Positions 52,557-61,345 of a DNA stretch of 64,000 bases are shown here, one piece after another. The DNA comes from Rhodobiaceae bacterium UBA7804 (GTDB taxonomy: Bacteria > Pseudomonadota > Alphaproteobacteria > Parvibaculales > Parvibaculaceae). The DNA lies in the NCBI GenBank assembly GCA_002480495.1, contig DLCG01000017.1:124473-188472 (forward strand), written 5' to 3'. The notes under the pieces were generated by a model. It was not told where the DNA came from and searched no databases. It saw only the letters and a program-made list of their open reading frames with translations. A program made the position numbers and the translations under genes. Numbering within the stretch: position 1 is the first letter of the stretch; every line of letters begins with the position of its first letter.

Positions 52557-53447
52557 GTGAAATCCGTTCTCGCCTCTGCGGGCGTCATGGCCGCGCTTCT
52601 CTGCGCGATCGTGCCCGCGCGCGCGCAACAGGCTGCTTGCGAAGAGCGGACGGCGGCTATCGAAGTGCCGACCGAGGGAGGTCCCGCCTATGGCGGGATG
52701 CAGTATCCCCGCTCCGTGGGCCTTGGGCCGAAGCAGGTGGCGCTTACCTTCGACGACGGGCCGAACCCGGAAACCACGCCCCTTATCCTCGACATTCTCG
52801 ACCGGCATTGCGTCAAGGCGACCTTCTTCATGGTCGGGATCTATGCGGAGAGACACCCGGAGATCGTGCGCGAAGTCGCAGCGCGGGGTCACACCATCGC
52901 GACGCACACCTGGTCGCATCCGAACAACCTGCGTCATTTCTCGCCTGGCAGCGCCCAGCGCCAGATCCGGCAAGGTTTCGAGGCCGTCGAAGCAGCCCTT
53001 GCCACCGCGCCGGAAGAAGACCGCGAAAGACTGGCACCCTTCTTCCGCTTTCCGGGCCTCAACGACAGCAGCAAGCTCATCCGCTGGCTCGGCGAACGCA
53101 ACATCGCGACATTTTCCTGCGAGTTCGGCGCGGACGACTGGAAATCGATCAGTTCTTACCAGGTGCGCATCCGTGCGCTCCGCAATATCGCCTATGTCGG
53201 CCGCGGCATCCTGATCCTTCACGACACAAAGCCGCGGACCGCGGCCATGCTTTCCTCGCTGATCGAAACCTTGTTGGCGGAGGGCTACAGCTTCGCGCAA
53301 CTCGTGCCGGAGAAAGGTGCGCGCGAACTCGCCGCCAAGGCGGCCGATCCGCTTATTCGTCCGCTGCGCCGCACGGAGGTAATGCCCGAAGAGCCGGAAA
53401 CCGCGGCCTTGAAACCGTCACTTGAGCCTGCAACAGCCCTTGAGTAG
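52557..53447 (+). CDS. Secreted polysaccharide deacetylase (NodB domain)
   Basis: 296-aa precursor with a signal peptide ending ARA-QQ (about residue 24). NodB motif 1 TFDDGPNPETTP (catalytic Asp and metal Asp), motif 2 HTWSHPN (HxxxH), RFPGLND and the late ILILHDTK. Removes acetyl groups from a glycan, probably peptidoglycan or exopolysaccharide. The GTG at 52557 fits the signal peptide and has a G-rich ribosome site; no ATG is available in position. Confidence 0.88.
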   Translation: MKSVLASAGVMAALLCAIVPARAQQAACEERTAAIEVPTEGGPAYGGMQYPRSVGLGPKQVALTFDDGPNPETTPLILDILDRHCVKATFFMVGIYAERHPEIVREVAARGHTIATHTWSHPNNLRHFSPGSAQRQIRQGFEAVEAALATAPEEDRERLAPFFRFPGLNDSSKLIRWLGERNIATFSCEFGADDWKSISSYQVRIRALRNIAYVGRGILILHDTKPRTAAMLSSLIETLLAEGYSFAQLVPEKGARELAAKAADPLIRPLRRTEVMPEEPETAALKPSLEPATALE

Positions 53448-53456
53448 CCTTTCGCC

Positions 53457-54098
53457 ATGAGATCGAAATCAGCATCGGAACTATTCTTGCCGACAAGACG
53501 CAGGGCGCTCGCCCTCGGGCTTGGCGCAGCCGGACTTGTCGCCGCGCCCGCCATTGTTCGCGCCGATGCCCCGCACAAGAAGACGCTCCGCCTTCAGAGT
53601 CTCAATTCCGGGGAAAAGCTCAACGTCACCTACTGGACGGACAAGGGCTACGAGGAAGAGGCGCTCAAGCGCGTATCTTGGTTCATGCGGGACCTGCGCA
53701 CGGGCGACGTGCATGACGTGCATCCTGCCCTGCTCGATCTTCTCTGGGATATCGACGCGAACACGCGCTCGAAAAACCCGATCTATGCCATGTCCGGCTA
53801 CCGCTCGGAGGAAACCAATGACTGGCTCTTCCGGCGCGGCAATGGCGTCGATCCGGGCAGCTTCCATATGCGTGGCATGGCGATGGATATCACGCAGGAC
53901 TTCCTCGATCCCGAGGAGGTCTACCGCGTGGCGAAGAAGCTGGGCAAAGGCGGTGCCGGCTTCTATCCGACGAAGACGCCCTATGCCCATGTCGATATCG
54001 GCCCGACCGACAGCTGGGTCTATCCCGGCATGCCGCGCCCGGGCCGCGACGTGGAATATGACCGTCTGCAGGAAGAAGCCGGAAAGCAGGCAGGCTGA
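53457..54098 (+). CDS. DUF882 (YcbK/M15-like) exported protein
   Basis: 213 aa. N-terminal twin-arginine-like signal (TRRRALALGLGAAGLVAAP), then a DUF882/peptidase M15-type domain: ALLDLLWDIDANTRSKNPIYAMSGYRSEETN, SFHMRGMAMDI (zinc His and Asp) and YAHVDIGP. Likely a periplasmic peptidoglycan-modifying enzyme. 9 nt after the deacetylase gene; the two probably act together on the wall. Confidence 0.85.
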   Translation: MRSKSASELFLPTRRRALALGLGAAGLVAAPAIVRADAPHKKTLRLQSLNSGEKLNVTYWTDKGYEEEALKRVSWFMRDLRTGDVHDVHPALLDLLWDIDANTRSKNPIYAMSGYRSEETNDWLFRRGNGVDPGSFHMRGMAMDITQDFLDPEEVYRVAKKLGKGGAGFYPTKTPYAHVDIGPTDSWVYPGMPRPGRDVEYDRLQEEAGKQAG

Positions 54099-54104
54099 AA
54101 CGAA

Positions 54105-54132
54105 AACGCCCCGGAAATTCCGGGGCGTTTCT
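54105..54132. terminator. Bidirectional terminator between DUF882 and phbB genes
   Basis: AACGCCCCGG (54105-54114), loop AAATT, CCGGGGCGTT (54120-54129) then TTCTTC; A-rich on the other side, so it can act for both convergent genes. Confidence 0.75.
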
Positions 54133-54151
54133 TCATTGAAAGCGGAAACGA

Positions 54152-54877
54152 TCAGCCCGCAATGTACTGCGCGCCATTCGCCGTGATCGTCGCACCCGTC
54201 ACGAAGCTCGCCTTCTCATCGGCAAGGAAGGTGACGCAATGGGCGATTTCCTCCGCCTTGCCGAGACGGCCCACGGGGATCGTCGCGACAATGCTCTCAA
54301 GCACCTTCTCCGGAACGGCGGCGACCATGTCGGTATCGACATAGCCCGGCGCGATGCAGTTTACCGTCACACCCTTTCGCGCCACTTCCTGCGCCAGCGC
54401 CTTGGTGAAACCGATGACGCCCGCCTTCGCGGCAGAATAGTTCGTCTGCCCCATCTGGCCCTTCTGGCCGTTGATCGACGAAATATTGATGATGCGCCCG
54501 AAGCCGCGTTCGCGCATGCCGTTGATGAGCGGCTGACACATGTTGAACATGGAATCGAGATCGACCGCGATCACTTCGCGCCACTGCGCAGGCGTCATCT
54601 TGTGCAGCATCCCGTCCCGCGTAATGCCTGCATTGTTGACGAGCACATCGACCGGCCCGAGTTCCGCTTCCACCGTCGCGATGCCTTTCACGCAGGCGTC
54701 ATACTCGCCCACATTCCACTTGTAGACATTGATGCCGTGCTCCTTCGAGAAGGCCGCGGCCGCCTCGTCATTGCCGGCGTAATTCGCAGCCACCTTGTAT
54801 CCCGCCGCCTTGAGTGCGAGCGAAATTGCGGCGCCGATACCGCGCGTACCGCCCGTCACGAGCGCAACTTTCGTCAT
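54152..54877 (-). CDS. phbB: Acetoacetyl-CoA reductase
   Basis: 241-aa short-chain dehydrogenase that makes (R)-3-hydroxybutyryl-CoA with NADPH. GGTRGIGAAIS cofactor loop, NNAGITRDG, catalytic Ser/Tyr/Lys in NISSINGQKGQMGQTNYSAAK, and the PhbB-type MTPAQWREVIAVDLDSMFNM. Follows phbA by 42 nt in the same operon. Confidence 0.94.
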   Translation of the reverse strand: MTKVALVTGGTRGIGAAISLALKAAGYKVAANYAGNDEAAAAFSKEHGINVYKWNVGEYDACVKGIATVEAELGPVDVLVNNAGITRDGMLHKMTPAQWREVIAVDLDSMFNMCQPLINGMRERGFGRIINISSINGQKGQMGQTNYSAAKAGVIGFTKALAQEVARKGVTVNCIAPGYVDTDMVAAVPEKVLESIVATIPVGRLGKAEEIAHCVTFLADEKASFVTGATITANGAQYIAG

Positions 54878-54919
54878 TGTCGGTTATCCCCGTCCTGAAA
54901 TATTTCGAGCGCCTGCAAG

Positions 54920-56107
54920 TCAGCGTTCGACACAAAGCGCGATACCCATGCCGCCGCCGATGCAGAGGGTGGCGAGGCCCTTCTTTGCATTGCGCCGCTC
55001 CATCTCATGAAGCAGCGTCACGAAGACGCGTGCCCCGGAAGCGCCGATCGGATGACCGATGGAAATGGCGCCGCCGTTCACGTTCACGATCTCGGGGTTC
55101 CAGCCGAGATCCTTGTTGACCGCCAGCGCCTGCGCCGCGAATGCCTCGTTTGCCTCGACGAGGTCGAGATCGTCGATGGTCCAGCCTGCCTTCTTGAGGG
55201 CGGCGCGAGACGCAGGGATCGGCCCCGTACCCATGACGGCCGGGTCGACGCCGGCCTGCGCCCAGGAAACGATGCGGCCCAGCACCTTGCGGCCTTCCTT
55301 CTCGGCGCGGTCGGCACTCATGAGCACAACGGCAGCGGCGCCGTCATTGATGCCGGAAGCGTTCGCCGCGGTGACCGTGCCGCCATCCCTCTGGAAGGCG
55401 GGTTTAAGGCCCTGAATGCCCTCCAGCGTCACGCCATGCTTGATGAATTCGTCGTTCTCCACGACCGTTTCGCCCTTGCGGGACTTGATGGCGACCGGCG
55501 CGATCTCGTCCTTGAAGCGGCCGGCCTTCTGCGCGGCTTCGGCCTTGTTCTGCGAGGCGACGGCGAATGCGTCCTGCTCCTCGCGCGTGATCTGCCAGCG
55601 CGCGGCGACGTTCTCGGCGGTCTGCCCCATGTGATAGCCGTTGAAGGCATCCCAGAGACCGTCCTTGATCATCGTATCGACGAACTGGATATCGCCCATC
55701 TTCTGGCCCGAGCGGAGATAGGCCGCATGAGGTGCCTGGCTCATGCTTTCCTGGCCGCCCGCAACCACGACCTCGCTGTCGCCGTTCAGGATCGCCTGAT
55801 GGCCGAGAGCGACGGCGCGAAGCCCCGATCCGCAGAGCTGGTTAACGGCCCAGGCAGGCACCTCGACCGGAAGCCCGGCATTGATGGCGGCCTGACGGGC
55901 CGGGTTCTGCCCCTGCCCGGCCTGCAGGATCTGGCCGAGGATCACTTCCGATACCGCTTCCTTCTCGATTCCCGACCGCTCGATCGCGGCTGAAATGGCG
56001 ATACGGCCGAGCTCATGCGCGGGCAGGCTCGACAGGGCGCCGTTGAAAGAGCCGACAGGCGTACGCGCCGCGCCGACGATGACCACCTCGGTACCGGATT
56101 TGCTCAT
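54920..56107 (-). CDS. phbA: Acetyl-CoA acetyltransferase (beta-ketothiolase)
   Basis: 395-aa thiolase condensing two acetyl-CoA. Acyl-binding Cys in NQLCGSGLRAV, His in IGHPIGASGAR and second Cys in LCIGGGMGIAL. Start 56107 (MSKSGTEVVIVG) is the family N-terminus, with AGGGAG upstream. Feeds both polyhydroxybutyrate and the ethylmalonyl-CoA pathway. Divergent from phaR. Confidence 0.95.
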   Translation of the reverse strand: MSKSGTEVVIVGAARTPVGSFNGALSSLPAHELGRIAISAAIERSGIEKEAVSEVILGQILQAGQGQNPARQAAINAGLPVEVPAWAVNQLCGSGLRAVALGHQAILNGDSEVVVAGGQESMSQAPHAAYLRSGQKMGDIQFVDTMIKDGLWDAFNGYHMGQTAENVAARWQITREEQDAFAVASQNKAEAAQKAGRFKDEIAPVAIKSRKGETVVENDEFIKHGVTLEGIQGLKPAFQRDGGTVTAANASGINDGAAAVVLMSADRAEKEGRKVLGRIVSWAQAGVDPAVMGTGPIPASRAALKKAGWTIDDLDLVEANEAFAAQALAVNKDLGWNPEIVNVNGGAISIGHPIGASGARVFVTLLHEMERRNAKKGLATLCIGGGMGIALCVER

Positions 56108-56235
56108 GGCTTGCTCCCTGGAACCGGCCTCACCGGGCCGGAGAACTGTTCGGTCCCCTGACGCACGAAGCCGGACTTCTGCGCCCGAAGGACCGGACGC
56201 GGCAAGGCTGTTTTCGGTGCATCGCAATGCGGGGC

Positions 56236-56248
56236 TTGCGCAGCGCAA
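56236..56248. promoter_or_regulatory. TTGCGC-A-GCGCAA palindrome in the phbA-phaR region
   Basis: Perfect 13-bp palindrome in the divergent region, 129 nt from the phbA start. PhaR proteins of related bacteria bind TGC-rich inverted repeats in such regions, so autoregulation by PhaR is plausible. Confidence 0.45.
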
Positions 56249-56294
56249 CAATACCGCGTCACAATGCCGAATGACAGGGGGCAAGGGACCGTTG

Positions 56295-56310
56295 CGGCAA
56301 GCAATTGCCG
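56295..56310. promoter_or_regulatory. CGGCAA-N4-TTGCCG inverted repeat before phaR
   Basis: Perfect 6-bp inverted repeat with a 4-base spacer (GCAA), 61 nt before the phaR start. Second candidate PhaR site of this region. Confidence 0.4.
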
Positions 56311-56371
56311 TCACCGATCAAAAAGGTGGGCCCGACGCGACAACATTGCAAAACGAGAGATTGGGAAAGCC

Positions 56372-56995
56372 GTGGCAAAAAAGACCTCATCCACGGACGA
56401 TGATGTCATCGTTATCAAGAAATACGCGAACCGGCGGCTCTACAACACCGCGACGTCGAGTTATGTGACGCTCGACAATCTTTGCGAAATGGTGAAGCAG
56501 GGCAAGGAGTTCGTGGTTCGCGACGCGAAGACGGGCGAGGATATCACCCGCTCGGTGCTCACCCAGATCATCTTCGAGGAAGAAGGCAAGGGGCAGAACC
56601 TGCTGCCGATCAATTTCCTGCGGCAGCTGATCAAGTTCTATGGCGACAGCCTGCAGAGCTTCATCCCCTCCTACCTCGAGATGAGCATGAACAGTTTCTC
56701 GAAGGAGCAGGAAAAGCTTCGCCATCGCGTGACGAGCGCATTGGGCGGCCGCGAACGGCTGAGCCAGTTCGAGGACCAGATCCGTCACAATCTTGAAATG
56801 TTCGACAGCGCCATGCGCATGTTCTCGCCCTTCGGGCGGCCCTCATCGGGCGAACGCGGCGCCAGGGAACAGGCAAAACCGGAAAAGCCGGAAGCCGCCG
56901 AGGAAACGGGTGAAAATCGTCAGGACGAACTCGACGAACTCAAGAAGCAGATTTCGCAGATGCAGGCCCAGCTCGAGGCCCTGTCCAAGAAATAG
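56372..56995 (+). CDS. phaR: Polyhydroxyalkanoate synthesis repressor PhaR
   Basis: 207 aa. N-terminal DNA/polymer-binding domain VIVIKKYANRRLYNTATSSYVTLDNLCEMVKQGKEFVVRDAKTGEDIT, the PhaR signature, then PHB_acc segments (TQIIFEEEGKGQNLLPINFLRQLIKFYGDSLQ) and a C-terminal coiled coil. Represses PHB genes and phasins until polymer titrates it. GTG start at 56372 aligns with family N-termini; the ribosome site is weak. Confidence 0.93.
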   Translation: MAKKTSSTDDDVIVIKKYANRRLYNTATSSYVTLDNLCEMVKQGKEFVVRDAKTGEDITRSVLTQIIFEEEGKGQNLLPINFLRQLIKFYGDSLQSFIPSYLEMSMNSFSKEQEKLRHRVTSALGGRERLSQFEDQIRHNLEMFDSAMRMFSPFGRPSSGERGAREQAKPEKPEAAEETGENRQDELDELKKQISQMQAQLEALSKK

Positions 56996-56998
56996 TCC

Positions 56999-58792
56999 TC
57001 ACGCAACCACGCGCCAGGCGGGGAGCTTTGCTACCGCACCCGGCAGCGACAGTGTCGGCTCGCCGAGATAGAAGCCCTGCAGATACTCGACCCCCAGGGA
57101 TTTGAGCATCTCCACTTCCTCGGCATTGCTGACCCACTCGGCAACCGTCGGCAGATTGAAGTTCTGTGCGAGGTTCACCAGCGTGCGGACGAAAAACTGA
57201 TTGTCCGGATTGGTGGCAAGGTCGATCACGAAAGAGCCGTCGATCTTCACTAGATCCACGTCCAGCATCTTCAGATTGCGGAACGACGTATATCCCGCTC
57301 CGAAATCGTCGATCGCGATCTTGCATCCCAGGTCGCGAAAGGTCGCAACGAACTCGGTGAGTTCCGAGACTTCATGAATGGCCACGGTCTCCGTGATCTC
57401 GATGATCAGCCGTTCCGCGACATTGCGGTCGGCGGCGAGATAGCTCGCCAGCGTCTCGCGCCAGAGCCGGTCGCTCGTCGTACGCCCTGACACATTCAGC
57501 GAAAGACGAACATCGCTCCGCGTCCGCAGCGTTTCGATGGCGAGTTCCATCACTCGGTAGTCGAGAAGGCCGATGATGCCGAGTTTCTCGGCCACGGGCA
57601 CAAAATGTCCAGCAGGCAAGATCGAGCCGTCCAGCTGCTCCATGCGTACGAGGCATTCATGGATGACGGGCTCACCGGAAGCCGCGTCCACGATCGGCTG
57701 ATAGGCGATACGAATACGCTTGTCGTTGAGCGCGGTGATAAGTTCGTCCGCAACATTTATGTTGCGCAGACGCGTCTTCTCGCGCTCGCGCGACGGCGCA
57801 TAAACGACATGGCTGTCGCGCATGCGCTGCTTGGCGGCGACCAGCGCTTCTTCCGCGCGGGCAAGCGCCTGGTCGACGCTCGAAGCATGGCCGGGAAGCG
57901 AAATGGACCCTGCCGAAACCGTAACGGAGACCGGACCGCGCGCCGTCATCACCACCTTGTCGCGAACCTGTGCCAGAAGGCGCTCGCAGATTCCCCCGAG
58001 ACGTTCCTCGTTGCAATTCCGCAGGATCAGGCCGAACTTGTTGCCCGCATAGCGGCCAAGCGAGTCCCCCCGGCGTGCAAGCGAGGAAAGGCGCTTGCCG
58101 ACGCTCACGATCACCTCGTCTGCGACGTCGAACCCGAAGGCGTCGTTGATGAGAGCGAGATTGTCGACCGCAATGAGCAGAAAAGCCGAATTCTGGCGGC
58201 CGCGTTGCGATGCCACCATGGTGTCCATGAGCGCTTCCTTGAGGCGGACGCGATTGAGGAGGCCGGTCAGCTCGTCATAGGTCGACAGGCGAACAAGTTC
58301 CTCCTCGCGCTTGTGCCGCTCATCGATGGCCCTTAGGACGCCGACGGCGAAAGCGGGAGCGCCATCGGCTCCGCCATACCAGCGGCCGCGATCCTCGACC
58401 CAGCGCATACCGCCGAAATCGTCACGGATCTGATACTCGAGTTCGTAAGGAACGCCCGCGCCCGTGTCGCTTTCGCGCGAACGGCAAACGCATTCGTAGC
58501 GGCTCGGGCCTTCGGACGCGACCCGCCCCGCGAAGTCGCGATGCGTCGATATCTTCGAAATGTCGGAAATTCCGAGAAGCTGGGCGGCGCCGGGCCCCCA
58601 TGTCAGAAGGTCGTCATCGAGGGACCACTTGTAGGCGGCATCGCCCACAGCGGTTACGGCGCTCTCCAGAAGATCGTCGCGCGCCTTCATCGATTCACTG
58701 CCATACGCCACGCTGACTCTGCGCGCTTCCTGCGTCTTCGAGTCCACAACACCGCTCCTGCCGTGTTCATTGTTCGAGCCCGCCCGGCTCAT
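56999..58792 (-). CDS. PAS-degenerate GGDEF-EAL c-di-GMP phosphodiesterase candidate
   Basis: 597 aa. PAS-like region (residues ~45-155), GGDEF domain (~165-330) and EAL domain (~340-590). The GGDEF active site is AGNKF, so cyclase activity is unlikely. The EAL catalytic set looks intact: ECLVR for EAL, N in LSLNVSG, EITE, AIDDFGAGYTS, KIDGSF, AEWV and YLQGFYLGEP. Probably a PDE whose degenerate GGDEF senses GTP or transmits PAS signals. Start codon 58792 has a weak ribosome site; an internal Met (residue 35) is possible. Ends 3 nt from phaR. Confidence 0.85.
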   Translation of the reverse strand: MSRAGSNNEHGRSGVVDSKTQEARRVSVAYGSESMKARDDLLESAVTAVGDAAYKWSLDDDLLTWGPGAAQLLGISDISKISTHRDFAGRVASEGPSRYECVCRSRESDTGAGVPYELEYQIRDDFGGMRWVEDRGRWYGGADGAPAFAVGVLRAIDERHKREEELVRLSTYDELTGLLNRVRLKEALMDTMVASQRGRQNSAFLLIAVDNLALINDAFGFDVADEVIVSVGKRLSSLARRGDSLGRYAGNKFGLILRNCNEERLGGICERLLAQVRDKVVMTARGPVSVTVSAGSISLPGHASSVDQALARAEEALVAAKQRMRDSHVVYAPSREREKTRLRNINVADELITALNDKRIRIAYQPIVDAASGEPVIHECLVRMEQLDGSILPAGHFVPVAEKLGIIGLLDYRVMELAIETLRTRSDVRLSLNVSGRTTSDRLWRETLASYLAADRNVAERLIIEITETVAIHEVSELTEFVATFRDLGCKIAIDDFGAGYTSFRNLKMLDVDLVKIDGSFVIDLATNPDNQFFVRTLVNLAQNFNLPTVAEWVSNAEEVEMLKSLGVEYLQGFYLGEPTLSLPGAVAKLPAWRVVA

Positions 58793-59029
58793 ACGAGACG
58801 CTTTCTGCGTCCGTGAGCAGCGATAGTCAGGCCTGAGCCGTTAAAAATTCGAGAAGCGTGGTGGAAACTAAAGGCTTAATATTGCTGGTTAATTCACACA
58901 TTTGTTTCGAAGCGGCACAAAGAGGCCGAACAAACCACTCCACCGGCACAATCGAACGTGGCAGGATTCTTGCGAAGTCCGCTGGCGATGCGGCTTATCC
59001 CCGCTTGCGGGATCAATGAACGAGGAACC

Positions 59030-59365
59030 ATGTCGGGAGTGGAACGTCTGGATCGGGTACGACGCGCCCTGGCTGCACCGCAGCGGAAGGAGGAGGCGCA
59101 GCGTGCGAGGCGTTGCGAACCCGCGCCTCTTCCGGTCGCGCCGACACCCGCCCATGCCGGGCTCGGACGTCCGGACCTCTCCACGACCCGGCCCGTTGCA
59201 GCCTTCCTTGCACAATATATCGACCAGCACTGGTCCTGGCCCCGATCTCCCACCGGCAAGGACGAGGCGCGGCGCCACGCGACATCGGCCTATATCGGCG
59301 CTGACATGTTGCCCGACCTTCTTGCGGAAACGCTTCGCCCGGCCCGGCACCAGCGCAAGCTCTGA
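59030..59365 (+). CDS. Hypothetical protein, 111 aa
   Basis: Small soluble protein: Arg/Ala-rich N-terminus (MSGVERLDRVRRALAAP), Pro-rich middle, and a C-terminal segment RPVAAFLAQYIDQHWSWPRSP...YIGADMLPDLLAETLRP that looks structured. Start follows GAGGAACC. Convergent with ggt (12 nt). Family not recognised, but the good ribosome site and independent position support a real gene. Confidence 0.5.
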   Translation: MSGVERLDRVRRALAAPQRKEEAQRARRCEPAPLPVAPTPAHAGLGRPDLSTTRPVAAFLAQYIDQHWSWPRSPTGKDEARRHATSAYIGADMLPDLLAETLRPARHQRKL

Positions 59366-59377
59366 CCTCCGCTTCCC

Positions 59378-60964
59378 TCAGTACCCGACCGCGGCTCCGT
59401 CCTTGCGAGGATCCGAGCCGCCGATCAGCGTTCCCCTCTCGTGGTCGATGACGATCGCCTGCCCGCCGCCATGCGGCAGCACCGCGTCGCGAACGAGATG
59501 CCCCCTGGCGGCGAGGCCCTCCCTCGTCTCCGCCGGAACGCCACGCTCGACCTCGATCCCGTCCCCAACGGGAAAGGCGCGGGGTGCATCCAGAGCCTGC
59601 TGGGGATCCATGCCATAGTCGACCATGTTGGTAACCACATGGGCATGACCCACCGCCTGATAGGCGCCGCCCATGACACCGAACGGCATGACGGCGCGGC
59701 CCTTCTCGACAAGCATTGCGGGGATGATGGTGTGGAGCGGCCGCTTGGCCCCCGCCACGCAATTGGGATGCCCTTCCTCCAAAACGAAGCCGGAGCCCCG
59801 GTTCTGGAACATGACGCCCGATTTCGGCGCACAGATACCGGAACCGAAGCCAAAAAAGAGCGAATTGATGAAGGACACGGCGTTGCGGTCCTTGTCCACC
59901 ACCGTGAGATAGACCGTATCCCGGTTGAGCGGGTCTCGCACGGCGCCGAGCTCCGCGATACGCCGGTCCGGGTCTATGCGGGTCGCCAGTTCATCGGCGA
60001 AAGCATCCGACAGAAGCCGCTCTACCGGGACCTCTCCGAAATCCGGATCGGCGACATAGCGGTCGCGCATGTCATAGGCAAGCCGCGCCGCTTCCATCTC
60101 GTAATGGAAACGGACCGCACCGTTCGGGTCGAGAGCATCGAGCCCTGTGCGCGAAAGTATGTTGAGCATCAAAAGCGCGGTAATGCCCTGCCCGTTGGGC
60201 GGAATTTCGCAAATCTCCCTGCCGCGATAATTCGTGCGAACAGGATCGACATAGTTGCATCGCGTCGACGCAAAATCCTCCAGCGTATGGAAGCCGCCAA
60301 GGCTGCTGAGTTTCGCAACCATGTCTTCGGCAAGCGGTCCTTCATAGAAGACGTCGCGTCCTTTCCGGCCGATGAGCCGCAATGTTTCCGCCATCGCCGG
60401 CAACCGGAACTTGTCTCCGGCAGCGGGCGCCTTGCCGTCTTTCGTGTAGTGCGCAACGGCGTCGGGGTCGTGAGCCAGGTGCCCTTCCAGAAAATGCCAT
60501 TCGAGACCGATACGCGGCGCAACGGCAAAACCCTCCTCGGCCAGACGGATGGCCGGCTCGAAAACCCGTCCGAGCTCCATCGTTCCATGATCCGCGATGA
60601 GCCGTGCCCATGCATCGACAGCACCCGGCACCGTTACCGAATGCACGCTGTTGAGCGAAAGATCGCCGCCGGCCGCCTTGAGTTTTTCGAGTGTAAGAGC
60701 CGCGGGCGAGCGGCCGGAGCCGTTGAGGCCGATGATGTCTGCGCTCCCCTTCTTCGAAAGAAGGACGAAGCAGTCACCGCCTATCCCCGTATTGTAGGGC
60801 TCGACGACGCAAAGAACGGCACTCGCCGCAATCGCCGCGTCGACGGCATTTCCACCCGCACGCAGGATGGCAATTGCCGCCTCCGCCGCCAGCGGCTGCG
60901 ACGTTGCACACATGCCGTTGACGCTATGAACGGTGGAACGGCCGGGCAGGTGTAGATCGCGCAT
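59378..60964 (-). CDS. ggt: Gamma-glutamyltransferase
   Basis: 528-aa Ntn-hydrolase precursor. Autoprocessing Thr expected in RDTVYLTVVDKDRNAVSFINS (new N-terminus of the small subunit), GSGI and PLHTIIPAML segments of the active site. No signal peptide, so it is a cytosolic-type relative (as in capsule- or cephalosporin acylase-like members) rather than the classical periplasmic enzyme. Downstream of the HTH gene by 7 nt, same strand. Confidence 0.88.
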   Translation of the reverse strand: MRDLHLPGRSTVHSVNGMCATSQPLAAEAAIAILRAGGNAVDAAIAASAVLCVVEPYNTGIGGDCFVLLSKKGSADIIGLNGSGRSPAALTLEKLKAAGGDLSLNSVHSVTVPGAVDAWARLIADHGTMELGRVFEPAIRLAEEGFAVAPRIGLEWHFLEGHLAHDPDAVAHYTKDGKAPAAGDKFRLPAMAETLRLIGRKGRDVFYEGPLAEDMVAKLSSLGGFHTLEDFASTRCNYVDPVRTNYRGREICEIPPNGQGITALLMLNILSRTGLDALDPNGAVRFHYEMEAARLAYDMRDRYVADPDFGEVPVERLLSDAFADELATRIDPDRRIAELGAVRDPLNRDTVYLTVVDKDRNAVSFINSLFFGFGSGICAPKSGVMFQNRGSGFVLEEGHPNCVAGAKRPLHTIIPAMLVEKGRAVMPFGVMGGAYQAVGHAHVVTNMVDYGMDPQQALDAPRAFPVGDGIEVERGVPAETREGLAARGHLVRDAVLPHGGGQAIVIDHERGTLIGGSDPRKDGAAVGY

Positions 60965-60971
60965 CGCGCCC

Positions 60972-61337
60972 TCACTTGTTCATTGTCGCCAGAATGAGAG
61001 AGTGAAGGTCGGCGATCGCGCGTTCCATGCGCGTGAGACGAGCATCCATCGCATCGAGCCTTGCCATCAAGGCCTGCTGGCCTTCCGCGGAGGGCGAAGG
61101 AGCCTGCGCCGCGGGAACGGGCGTCGAAACCCCGGCCTTGTTGGCCACTTCGGCTGGAGCCGCCCCGAGAAGTTGTGCGAGAAGGCTCACTTCCCGCGGG
61201 GCCAGCTCGCGCTGATCCTTCCATATTTCATCGACCTGAACCCGCGAGAGCCCAAGCGCCGTAGCAACGGTGTCTCTCGTCAATCCGGCCTCGCCGAGCT
61301 TCGCGTCGAACCATTCCTGATCGAAGAAAAGCGCCAT
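60972..61337 (-). CDS. Small HTH (XRE-like) protein
   Basis: 121 aa. Helix-turn-helix at residues ~15-60 (LTRDTVATALGLSRVQVDEIWKDQREL), then a Pro/Ala/Ser linker and a C-terminal amphipathic helix MARLDAMDARLTRMERAIADLH that could form a coiled coil. Likely a DNA-binding regulator of the neighbouring fatty-acid/ggt genes. Start 61337 with GGGAAAG upstream, 8 nt after enoyl-CoA hydratase. Confidence 0.75.
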   Translation of the reverse strand: MALFFDQEWFDAKLGEAGLTRDTVATALGLSRVQVDEIWKDQRELAPREVSLLAQLLGAAPAEVANKAGVSTPVPAAQAPSPSAEGQQALMARLDAMDARLTRMERAIADLHSLILATMNK

Positions 61338-61345
61338 CTTTCCCG

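Noticed and set aside
58876..58892. Two TTAA elements upstream of the EAL gene
   Set aside because: They are 9 nt apart rather than the 7 nt required for a CtrA full site.
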